This document shows positions 8,616-19,800 of a stretch of 64,000 bases of DNA, piece after piece. Within the stretch, counting starts at the first letter, position 1, and every line of letters starts with the position of its first letter. The notes under the pieces are model-generated. The model saw nothing but the letters and a program-made list of their open reading frames with translations. It did not search any database and was not told where the DNA came from. The stretch is from NCBI RefSeq assembly GCF_007744675.1, contig NZ_CP036269.1, positions 868,001-932,000 of the forward strand, written 5' to 3'. This DNA comes from Gimesia alba. Lineage in GTDB: Bacteria; Planctomycetota; Planctomycetia; Planctomycetales; Planctomycetaceae. The position numbers and the translations under genes were made by a program.

Positions 8616-9506
8616 TCAGGTGCGACGTTTCCAGTCGAATCCTAAATCGAGGGCAATCGCAGAATGAGTGAGTGCTCCCACGCTGATTCGTTCCACACCC
8701 GTTTCTGCGACACCACGCACGGCTTCCAGATTGATGCCGCCTGAGGCTTCAAGCAGTGTGTTCGGCGATTGTTCATTTCGCATTTGAATTGCCTGTGTCA
8801 TTGTTTCCAGGGACATATTATCCAAGAGGACAATTTCAGGTTCTGCTTGCAACGCGTCAGCCAACTGGTCAAGCGTGTCGACTTCGACTTCAATGCCCTT
8901 TGCTCCGTTAACTGATTCTCGAGCCTGCCTGATGGCGGCTGCGATCGAGGGGTGTGTGTTGCGCGAGGCCCAGGCTGCCAGATGATTGTCTTTGATTAAA
9001 ATGCCGTCGTAAAGGCCCATCCGATGATTGGTTCCTCCGCCGGCTGCCACCGCATACTTTTCGAGGATCCGCCAGCCGGGAAGCGTTTTTCGCGTATCCA
9101 GGATTACCGCTTTAGTGCCTTCGACGGCCTTCACGTATTTCGAAGTGAGAGAGGCGACGCCACACAGGTGCGTCAGAAAGTTAAGTACGGTCCGTTCGCC
9201 AATCAGAATTGAGGCAAGGGGGCCGGCACAGGTGGTGATGATTGAACCCGGCTCCAGAGGATCTCCGTCAGACAGGTGATCTGTGCAAACCACTTCCAGA
9301 TCCAGTTCAGAAAAGATGAGAGACGTCAAAGAAGATCCTGCCAGGACTCCCGTTTGTCTGGAGACAATCTGAATTTCTGCCTGATCTGTTTTTTCAATCA
9401 GTGCCTGACAGGTCAGATCGCCCGTTTGTTGTAGATCTTCTTCCAGACTCAATTTGATCAAATGTTGTGCTGCGGTTTTCTGAGCTTCGGAAAATTGTAT
9501 GGTCAC
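8616..9506 (-). CDS. nadC: Nicotinate-nucleotide pyrophosphorylase (quinolinate phosphoribosyltransferase)
   Basis: NadC converts quinolinate and PRPP to nicotinate mononucleotide in de novo NAD synthesis. The 296-residue protein shows the hallmark TRKTLPGWR near residue 136, followed by AGGGTNHRMGLYDGILIKDNH, which contains the substrate-binding Arg, His and Lys residues, and the C-terminal EASGGINLE and VERISVGALTHS phosphate-binding motifs of the TIM-barrel domain. The start is probably GTG 9506, giving TIQFSEAQKTAAQHL. nadA and nadB are not in the window. The upstream gene, ald, is divergent, with about 170 bp between the two starts. Confidence 0.96.
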   Translation of the reverse strand: MTIQFSEAQKTAAQHLIKLSLEEDLQQTGDLTCQALIEKTDQAEIQIVSRQTGVLAGSSLTSLIFSELDLEVVCTDHLSDGDPLEPGSIITTCAGPLASILIGERTVLNFLTHLCGVASLTSKYVKAVEGTKAVILDTRKTLPGWRILEKYAVAAGGGTNHRMGLYDGILIKDNHLAAWASRNTHPSIAAAIRQARESVNGAKGIEVEVDTLDQLADALQAEPEIVLLDNMSLETMTQAIQMRNEQSPNTLLEASGGINLEAVRGVAETGVERISVGALTHSAIALDLGFDWKRRT

Positions 9507-9674
9507 TGTATTGTCTCAATCGTTATTTCTGGAGTCGGTTTGCCGACAATTGGTCCTACAGGTTATGATTCAAGCCTGCTGGTGAAAACAGACGAATACT
9601 ATTGTAAGGATAACGTATAATAGCATTATCGTATCATAGCTGTCGGCGATATTACATGTAATCGGGAGAAGATC

Positions 9675-10784
9675 ATGATTATTGGGGTACCTCGTGAAAT
9701 CAAGCAGGATGAATATCGTGTTGCTTTGATACCGGTAGGCGCAGAGGAGCTGACTGTTGCAGGGCATACCGTGCTGGTGGAAAAGGGAGCCGGCCTGGGA
9801 AGCGGGATCCCTGATGAGCTTTATGAAGAGAACGGGGCAGAGATTGTAGGCTCTGCTGAGGAAGTGTTTGCCCGCTCTGATATGGTGATCAAAGTTAAAG
9901 AGCCCCAACCTGTAGAGTGGGCATTATTAAAGCCAGGACAACTACTGTTTACCTACTTTCACTTCGCAGCCGATGAAGCATTAACACGCGGTTTCCTGGA
10001 AACGGGAGCGACAGCCGTTGCTTACGAAACTCTGGAGGGTCGGAATGGTCAATTACCATTATTGACGCCCATGAGCGAAGTCGCCGGCCGAATGAGCATT
10101 CAAGAAGGCGCCAAGTACTTGGAGCGACCTCAATTGGGGCGTGGGATCTTACTGGGGGGCGTCCCCGGTGTGGCGCCAGCTCATATTGTGATTCTGGGAG
10201 GGGGAGTCGTTGGAAAAAATGCGGCTCAGATAGCGGCTGGTTTTCAGGCGGATGTCGTGATTCTGGATATCAACGTGGATCGTTTGCGTTATCTGGAAGA
10301 CATCATGCCGGCGAACGTGAATACGTTATATAGTGACCGGCATAATATACGAGCCGAATTAGAGTTGGCTGATCTGGTGATTGGTGCGGTGCTCATTCCC
10401 GGCGCACGTGCTCCTGTATTAGTGCCTGAGTCGTCTCTGAAAATGATGAAACCGGGGGCAGTGCTGATTGATGTAGCCGTCGATCAGGGAGGTTGCATAG
10501 AAACCTCGCATCCAACGACACACTCCGATCCGACTTTTGTTGTAGACGGGGTTGTGCATTACTGTGTTGCCAATATGCCTGGTGCTGTGGGACGTACCAG
10601 TACTTATGCCCTCTGCAATGTCACGCTGCCGTATGCATTAAAACTGGCCAATCTGGGGCTGGAAGCAGCTTGTGCCCAGGATCATGGATTACTCACTGCC
10701 GTCAATATCCATCAGGGGCAGATCACCAACCATGCTGTCGCAGAGACCTTTGGTCTGGAATGGAACGAATTTCTCGCGTCATAA
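9675..10784 (+). CDS. ald: Alanine dehydrogenase
   Basis: Catalyses NAD-dependent reversible oxidative deamination of L-alanine to pyruvate and ammonia. The 369-residue protein starts MIIGVPREIKQDEYRVALIP, with a Shine-Dalgarno GGGAGA at 9664-9669. Substrate-binding Lys is in VIKVKEPQP near residue 74, the catalytic His in TYFHFAAD near residue 95, the Rossmann motif ILGGGVVGKNAAQ near residue 172, and the late VDQGGCIETSHPTTHSDP signature near residue 270. All are as expected for a functional hexameric enzyme of full length. The stop codon abuts an intrinsic terminator hairpin shared with the convergent giant gene. Confidence 0.97.
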   Translation: MIIGVPREIKQDEYRVALIPVGAEELTVAGHTVLVEKGAGLGSGIPDELYEENGAEIVGSAEEVFARSDMVIKVKEPQPVEWALLKPGQLLFTYFHFAADEALTRGFLETGATAVAYETLEGRNGQLPLLTPMSEVAGRMSIQEGAKYLERPQLGRGILLGGVPGVAPAHIVILGGGVVGKNAAQIAAGFQADVVILDINVDRLRYLEDIMPANVNTLYSDRHNIRAELELADLVIGAVLIPGARAPVLVPESSLKMMKPGAVLIDVAVDQGGCIETSHPTTHSDPTFVVDGVVHYCVANMPGAVGRTSTYALCNVTLPYALKLANLGLEAACAQDHGLLTAVNIHQGQITNHAVAETFGLEWNEFLAS

Positions 10785-10818
10785 AAAAAGAGAGGTGAGA
10801 ACGAACTTCTCACCTCTC
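10783..10818 (-). terminator. Intrinsic terminator of the giant gene, touching the ald stop codon
   Basis: GAGAGGTGAGAA at 10790-10801 and TTCTCACCTCTC at 10807-10818 form a perfect 12-bp stem with a 5-nt loop. The A7 at 10783-10789 becomes a T7 tract on the minus strand immediately after the hairpin, so this is a strong Rho-independent terminator for the giant gene, whose stop lies 25 bp upstream. The A-tract overlaps the TAA of ald. In the + direction the hairpin lacks a U-tract but may still help end or protect the ald transcript. Confidence 0.88.
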
Positions 10819-10842
10819 TCAATCAAAGCTGACTCTGGTTGT

Positions 10843-13800
10843 TTAAACTAAAGGCCCTGCCCACTCAGTAAACAGGCTGTCAAGTTCTTCATCAACCACA
10901 TCATTTTCGACAATATCTTCCATTTCGAATTCATGGGCAAAGTCAAACTGGAATGCACTCTCTTCCGTTTTGATTTTTCCAAACTCGTCGGTCAGGTACT
11001 GTTCCGTTTCATAAGAGACATCGATCAAAGAACCTGCCAATTGGTCCAGATTCGTTGATTGTTCAATGCTCATGATGGAATTTTGAACCAGTTGCGGTTG
11101 AGCGTAACTCCATTCGGGTTGCAGTACCGATTTCGCAGGATATTCCTGTTTGTCAACAGGAGCTGATCCTGTTTGTGAAATTGCAGTTGAAGCAAATGCT
11201 GCTTCAGCAGATGAAGTTGTCGATGAGTTATTGGTCGAGGTCTCGTCAGCAGCCATTAGAGGAGCTGTCAGAGGTGTGATGCTTGCCCCTGTCGCGTTTT
11301 CATAGGCAGCTTGCAGAATTCGAACGTCCAGCGACGAGATCATTTTACGCGTGGATGGATCCAGGGTGGCCCCCAAGACATCGTTTGGAGAATAGCTCTC
11401 ATCAATGTGTAATCCATCATCAGTGAGCGGAGCAACAAAATCCCAGCCAACAAACTGGACCTGTCCCGGACCGTTATTAACGACATGGTCGGTGAAGGCT
11501 GAGTAACTTGTAGTGAACCCGGCCGCATGACCAATTTCATGCAACAGTACCGTGTAAAGATCGTAATGTCCTACAGCAGCGGAATCTGCGATTGCCTGGC
11601 CATTACTGTCGAAGGAGAGACCTTCAACAGAAGAGTACCAACCCAGGCCAGCCGCATCATCATCAATGTAAACTCGGCCTTTAATCGGAATTCCATTTTC
11701 ATCAAGTTCCAGAATATGACCTTCACCAAGTTGTTGGCCACCAAGATCGGTTACCACAACCTGAACCGCTAATTCCTCATTGCCAGTAGCTGTTTTCCAT
11801 TCATCAACGGCGGCTTCAATCAGAACATCCAGGGAATCTTCGCCTTCGGCTGTGATCGAAGATCCATACCATTCTTGCGGGAAGTTCGGTGGGAAGGCGA
11901 CCTGTTGACCACTTGCTTTTGTAAGACCGTAGTTATTGATCAGGTATGTCAGATCTCTGAAGTTGATTTGGCCATTCTTATCAAAGTCTAAAGACCAGGC
12001 CAGTCCAGATGAAGAGTCAAATACAGAAGTCCCATAGAATGATACGAACGAGACCAAATCTCTGAAGTTAACAGCTCCGTTATCATCCAGGTCGAATGGC
12101 ACAGCCCATAAATCCGTTTCCGGTGAATCTGCTATTGAGGCGGTGACACCACCATAATCTGTAACATCAAGCTGTGCATTGCTCACTTTGATTCCCAGGC
12201 TGTGTGGACCTAAGAAACCAGTTTGTTGATCAATGGCGACTCCATCTTCTTCTGTCGATTCAAATTTAATTCGTGCCAACAGAACCTGATTCCCAGAGCC
12301 AAGCGTACCCAGATTATTCTGTCCGCTGATTCCTGAGACAGTACCAGTCTGATCGTCAATTGTTGAAGAGGTGGAATTACCAAAGGCAGTCCCATACTCG
12401 ACTGCGGTAGCAGTAAAGTAGTCGGTATTGTATTCCAGATCAAAAGTACCGCCACTGATTCCTGATCCCACACTCGTGTTACCCCAGACTTCAACCCAGA
12501 AGCTGTCCCATTCATCAATCCATTGCTCACTTTCTGGTACAGCCGCTGTTTCTCCGTTGGCGTCTGTTGTTGTAGCATTCAATACGAGTGAAGTATTGAT
12601 CTTAGTATTAGCAGAAGCAGTACCTGTTAATGGCGGACCAGATGGATCAAGAATAGTTCCTGTAGCTGATGTCGAGGGGAAGAATTCAAGAATTTCTAAA
12701 CCATTGAATGTATCAGCGACATAGGCCAGTGTGCCTTGGACAAACAAGCTTCGGGCACCCCCCGGAGTATTATGCGTTCTGGCAATGGTAGGGGTCGTGG
12801 GATTAGTAATATCGACGACTTGTAAGCCAACAGTCCCATCTGCCACGTAGGCAAAGTTCCCCACGACACGCACACCGGTTGCGATACCTGGAGTATTCAG
12901 AGTGCCGACGATGGAAGCGGTAAATGGATCACTGATATCAATGACCTGCAATCCACCTTCACGATTCGCGACATAAGCAAAGTTGCCTACGACATCAAGT
13001 CCAATGGCAGCCCCGCCGGGGGTTGCTACATTCAGGATTTGAACAGGAGTAGCAGGAACGGAAACATCAACGATTTGCAGACCATTGTTTCCGTCTGTGA
13101 CATACGCAATGTTTCCGATGACTTTCACACCACCCGCCAGACCACCGGGAGTAGAGACGCCAAAGCTTCCTACGCTAGTTGGATTGGTTGGATCAGTGAC
13201 GTCGATGATTTGGAGACCACCGCCGTTGCCACTGTCATCAGCGACGTAGGCTAGATTGCCGATAACCTCGACGCCTCTAGCACGAGCTGGTGTCGCGATA
13301 CTACCAACAAATGTAGGATTGGTTGGGTCAGAAATATCCAGGATTTGCAGACCTGCTTCACCAACGGCCATGTAGGCCAGGTTCCCGACAACATCAATTC
13401 CCTGGGCGATGCCTTGCAGGTTGAAATCGTACTCTCCTACATGGAACGGATTCGAAGGATCGGCGATGTTGAATATCTGCAAGCCACCATCACGGTCAGC
13501 AATGTATGCGAAATCACCTACGACATCAACGGCAACGGCAGCATCGGAAGTCGCAGAGTTACTCCGGGCAGCAATGCTGGTCAGAAAGACCGCACGGCCG
13601 TTTGGATTCAGGTTTTCCAGAATGACTTCAAATGTTTCCGGTCCTTCAGTTGTCGCATCATTTGTTACGGTAACGTTGACCGGCAACTGGGTGATACCCG
13701 GATTGAATGTGAGAAGCTGATTGACAATCGCCTGATAGTCGGATGGGGCGAAAGCCGATCCATCTATGGTCGAGGCATCGACTGTAATGGCAACATCCAC

Positions 13801-16800
13801 GGGATTGGAGAGCTCAACAAGAAACTGGAATGGACTGTTGTTTTCTGTATCTGTCACAGGAGTAATTGAAAGTGTTGCAGAGTCATCATCTTGGATGTGT
13901 CCCTGGTTAGTGCCGTTGAGAATAGATACATCACGAAGAGCATTGTCCAGGTTTGCCAGAATTGTAGAGAAAAACTCATCACCTTCGACGATATTGTCAT
14001 CGTTTACAGTAATCGTGAAGTTCTGAGTCAGTGCTCCCGTTGGGGTGAAATTCAAAATAATGGGGCTCGTGGGCGCAACTACATTATAGTCATTGTCAGT
14101 TATGAGGAGTGAACTATGTTCGGTGTAGACTTCAACTGAAATGTTGGTGTCGACCGGATTTGAAATCGTTGCAGTAAAGAAAAATTCACCGTCAGCTTCC
14201 AGCTGAGAAACGTTGTTGATCGAAATTGTTGCCGAATCATCATTTATAATTGTGCCGTGAGCAACTGGGCCAAATGTAACGTTGCGTCCCATGCTATTCA
14301 GATTTGTGAGAATGACATCAAAGATTTCATCCAGCTCGACTTTGTTGTCTTGTGGGATTTGAACGGTAAATGTCTGTTGACCAGGAACCACATCAGAATT
14401 TGATGAACCCAGGAAAGTGAAAAACTGATCGATGACAGGAATGTAATCATTGTCAGCTACAGTCGCTGTATTATCCTGCGTTGAAACATTGAAGCTGACA
14501 TCAGTGTCAACAGCATTGGATAAATTGACATTGAATACAAATTCGGTTGTCCCGCTTCCAGTGCCTTCATCTTTGCCTGAAACATCGACTGGATCGATAG
14601 TGATGACCGCGGAATCAGTATTACGGATTACTCCTGTTGCATCGGGCCCCAAGGTAATTCTTGAATCAAGGCCATTGGCACTTAAGTTATCCATAAACAC
14701 ATTAAAGAGTTCATCGAGTTCCACTTTGTCGTCATCAATGATAGTGACAGTAAAGCTTTGGATTCCGGGAACGTTATCAGTGTTGGGGGTTCCTACGAAG
14801 AGGAAATTCTGTGTTTTGAAAAGATAATCGTTATCCAGCATTTCATTGGTTGCAATTCCTGAACCGACTGGAGGAGCTGCTCCATCCCTGGTTGTGAGAT
14901 CAAAGCTGACGTCCTCTGCGATGGCATTGGAAATCTGCACGTTGAATGTGATTGAGCCATCTTCTTCGTCTACGAGTACGTCCTCTTGAACGAATGAGAT
15001 GGTGGCAGTGTCAGAGTCGTCCACAATTGTAACTTGCGCTGGATCATCCAGCGTGATTCTGCTTTCGAGTCCATTGGCAACGAGATTGTCCATCAGCACG
15101 TTAAAGACTTCATCGAGTTCCAGTTTGTCATCATTTGTGATATTGATGACAAAGGTTTGGATTCCGGGTACGAAATCAGTGTCAGGAGTTCCCAGGAATG
15201 TAATTGTTTCACGCTTGGTTGTGTAATCATCATCGATATTTTCATCGGTGGCGTTTCGCATGGTCATCGAAGTGCCGTCTTGTGTGAAGAGATCGAAACT
15301 GACATCTTCCGCGATGGCATTGGATATCCACACGGTGAAAAAGGCCACCGTGCCTTCTTCGTTCACGGTGATGTCATCATCGATGAAGCTGATGTCAGCG
15401 ACATCCGAGTCATCGATGATCGTTGCCTGAGCGGGCGTGTCTAATGTGATTCTCGTCGTTCTGTCATTGAGCCCATTCACATTGAGATTGCTCATGAAGA
15501 CATTGAAGACTTCGTCCAGCTCCAACTTGTCGTCATTGACGATTGTGACCACAAAGTCCTGTGTTCCCGGAACGACATCCGGATCGCTGTTTTGTGTGCC
15601 CAGGAAGGTAAAGGACTGCGTACCTGAGGTATAGTCATTATCAGTATTTTGATCGGTGGCATTTCGCATGGTCATCGAAGTGCCATCCTGCGTCGTGAGG
15701 TCAAAGCTGACATCTTCAGCGATGGCATTCGAAATTTGCACGGTGAAAGTGACCGTGCCGTCTTCTTCGTTGACGAAGAGATCGTCGTCGACAAAGTCGA
15801 TGGTCGCGGTATCCGAATCATCGAGAATGGTTGCCTGAGCCGGTGTGACGGTATCTAAAGTGATTCTCGTAGTTCTGTCGTTGAGTCCATTTGCATTGAG
15901 ACTGCTCATGAAGACATCAAAGACTTCATCCAGTTCCAGCTTGGAGTCGTTGGTAATGGTAACGATGAATTCTTCTGCTGCCGGAACTAAGTCCGGATCA
16001 CTATTCACGGTACCACTGAATGTGACGGTTTCTGACTTTGAGGTATAGTCATTGTCAGAGTTTTCATCGGTGGCATTTCGCATGGTTACCGAAGTGCCAT
16101 CTTCCGTGGTAAGCACAAGGCTGACATCGACTGAGATGGCATTGGAAATCTGGACTGCAAACGTGACTGAGCCGTCTTCTTCATTTACGATAATGTCGTC
16201 ATCAACGAATTCGATGGTCGCGGTGTCCGAGTCATCGAGGATCGTGGCTTGAGCGGGCGTGTCTAACGTGATTCTCGTGGTTCTGTCATTGAGTCCACTC
16301 ACATTGAGATTGCTCAGGAAGACATTGAAGACTTCGTCCAGTTCCAGCTTGTCGTCATTGGTGATGGTTACGACCAAGTCCCTTGTAGTGGGGACTATGT
16401 CGGTATCTTGTGTACCGAGGAAGGTCTTGGTCTCTGTTGTTGATGTATAATCATCATCTGAGTTTTCATCGGTAGCATTGTTTTCAATGGTCACCAAAGT
16501 GCCATCCTGCGTAGAGATGTCAAAGCTGACATCTTCGGCGATGGCATTGGAGATCTGTACGGTAAAGGTGACCGTCCCGTCTTCTTCGTTGACGAAGAGA
16601 TCATCATTCACAAAGTCGATGGTCGCGGTGTCCGAATCATCGAGAATGGTCGCCTGAGCGGGCGTGTCTAACGTGATTCTCGTGGTCCTGTCATTGAGAC
16701 CATTTGCATTGAGGTTGCTCATAAAGACATTGAAGACTTCATCGAGTTCCAGCTTGTCGTCATTCGTGATGGTAACCACAAAGTCCTGTGAGCCGGGGAT

Positions 16801-19800
16801 TACATCGGTGTCTTGTGTACCCAGGAGCGTGTAGGATTGTGTTCGCGACGTATAGTCGTCATCGATGTTTTCATCAGTAGCGTTTCGCATAGTCATCGAA
16901 GTACCATCCTGCGTCGTGATGTCAAAGCCGACGTCTTCGGCGATGGCGTTCGAGATCTGCACGGTGAAGGTGACCGTTCCGTCTTCTTCATTGACGAAAA
17001 GATCGTCGTCGACAAAGTCGATGGTCGCGGTATCCGAATCATCGAGAATGGTTGCTTGAGCAGGCGTGTCTAATGTGATTCTTGTCGTTCTGTCATTGAG
17101 TCCATTTGCATTGAGGTTGCTCATGAAGACATTGAAGACTTCGTCCAGTTCCAGCTTATCGTCATTGACGATGGTGACCACAAAATCCTGTGTTCCCGGA
17201 ACGACATCCGGATCGCTGTTTTGAGTGCCCAGGAAGGTGAAGGATTGTGTTCGCGACGTATAGTCGTCGTCCGTGTTTTCATCGGTGGCATTTCGCATGG
17301 TCATCGAAGTGCCATCCTGCGTAGTAAGGTCAAAACTGACATCTTCAGCGATGGCGTTCGAGATCTGTACGGTGAAGGTGACCGTCCCGTCTTCTTCGTT
17401 GACGAAAAGATCGTCGTCGACAAAGTCGATGGTCGCGGTATCCGAATCATCGAGAATGGTTGCTTGAGCGGGCGTGTCTAACGTGATTCTCGTGGTTCTG
17501 TCATTGAGTCCATTCGCATTGAGAGCACTCAGGAAAACATTGAAGACTTCATCGAGTTCCAGCTTTTCGTCATTGGTGATGGTCACGACCAAGTCCCTTG
17601 TAGCGGGTACTACGTCGGTGTCTTGTGTACCCAGGAGCGTGTAGGACTGTGTTTTTGATGTATAGTCATCGTCCATGTTTTCATCGGTGGCATTTCGCAT
17701 GGTCACAGAAGTGCCATCTTGCGTGGTAAGGTCAAAGCTGACATCTTCGGCGATGGCGTTCGAGATCTGCACGGTGAAGGTGACCGTTCCGTCTTCTTCG
17801 TTGACGAAAAGATCGTCGTCGACAAAGTCGATGGTCGCGATGTCCGTATCATCGATGATCGTGGCTTGAGCAGGCGTGTCTAATGTGATTCTTGTCGTTC
17901 TGTCATTGAGTCCATTTGCATTGAGATTGCTCATGAAGACATTGAAGACTTCATCCAGCTCCAGCTTATCGTCATTGACGATGGTGACCACAAAATCCTG
18001 TGTTCCCGGAACGACATCCGGATCGCTGTTTTGAGTGCCCAGGAAGGTGAAGGATTGTGTTTGCGACGTATAGTCGTCGTCTGTGTTTTCATCGGTGGCA
18101 TTCCGCATGGTCATCGAACTACCATCCTGCGTGTTGAGGTCAAGGCTGACATCTTCCGCGATGGCGTTCGAGATCTGCACAGTGAAGGTCACCGTGCCGT
18201 CTTCTTCGTTGACGGTGAGGGTATCATTCACAAAGTCGATGGTTGCGGTGTCTGAATCATCGAGAATCGTGGCCTGCGCGGGAGTATCCAAGGTGATTCT
18301 CGCTTCGAGCCCATTCGCAAACAGATTGCTCATAGCGACATTGAAGAGTTCGTCCAGTTCCAACTTGTCGTCATTGGTAATGGTCACGACGAAATCCTGA
18401 TTCGCAGCGGGAATGCTTGATGCAGCGAACATGATGTTCGTTGATTGCGACGTATAGTCGTCATCAAGGTTTTCATCGGTGGCGTTTCGCATGGTTACAG
18501 AAGTGCCATCTTGTGTGCTGAGATCAAAGCTGACATTCTCGTCGACCGCGTTAGAGATCTGCACTGTGAATGTCACCGTCCCGTCCTCTTCATTGATAGA
18601 GAGGTCGTCATCCACAAACGTGATTTCAGCGGTGTCTGTGTCAATGATAGTAACATCTGCTGAGGATGGTGAGCCAATATTAGCATCAATGGCGGTGCCT
18701 GTATTATCAAGTTCAAGCGTGAAGACTTCATTGTGCTCTACGATCTCATCATTGAAAAGTTCGATCGTTGCATAGGCGAAGAACTCGTTTTCTAAAAAGG
18801 TAACTTCAATGGGAGTTGTAAATAGAGGGTCAAAATCTGCCGTGGTAGTATCTACGTTGGTTAAATTCACGTAGACCGTGGATTCCAGTCCGATTTTATC
18901 TCGTTCCAACTGGACCACGACAGTACCGTCTTCTTCGTTGACAGTGTAGCTCGTCTCACTGAAAGAGACTTCAGCAAAATCGGTGACTTCAATCAGAATG
19001 ATGTCAGTATCGATCTCGGGAGCAACACTATCGAAGTTGCCCAGGTCGCTGGTTGTCATCGTCAGAGTGGTTGTATCTAGATGGAAATTCCCCTCTGGTG
19101 TAAAGATGATGCCGTCCAAGGCCGCATTCACATCTGCGAGCAGACCGGTAATGATGATCGTGTAATCATCTACTGAAGTGACCGTTGCATTTGTGGGATT
19201 CATCCCGGCTGTGAGGATTCCCTCACCTACCACGGTCGTCAAAGTGACCTCGATGATTCCTGTACCCAGGAACGCGTCTGTATCCGTCACGGATAGTACG
19301 TTACCCGTCGAAGAAGTCGACGAAAATTCAATTTCGAGTCCGGGATCGGTGACGAGACCTAAATCGATCTCAGGTCCGGGATCGGGATTGGCTATCGGAA
19401 TACCGCCGTAATTGTTGACTGGGGGATCATTCTCTCCATCGGTAACAAGAATCGTAAATCTGGTCGACAGATCGGGCTGGTTATGATTGAGAGAATTACC
19501 GGCAAGGTCTTTGATGCCAGTTGCAGCAGAATTATCTAAGGTAATGGTATAAAGGGTATCCAGGCCGAATAGTCCCTGAGCTGCGGTGAAGATCGCTTCA
19601 TTTGTATTGGCGTTGTAGCTGAAGAAGTAATCGACGCCTTCAACCAGAGTCCGTTGCGGAACGGAACTGGTTTCTGCCGTTAATACGAATTGGGCGCTGA
19701 CGATATTATCATCGACACCAATGCCGGAGTCTTTGAGTTCCACAATCATCGTTGAGAAAACTTCCGGGTTGGAAACATATACTTCAGTGGCATCAGGGTC

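Noticed and set aside
15240-18480. CRISPR-like regular repeats
   Set aside because: The period is about 400 bp, coding and continuous; these are protein domain repeats.
13000-18800. Many repetitive frames on the + strand opposite the Calx-beta array
   Set aside because: They are antisense shadows of the repeat and recur with it; no starts or domains support them.
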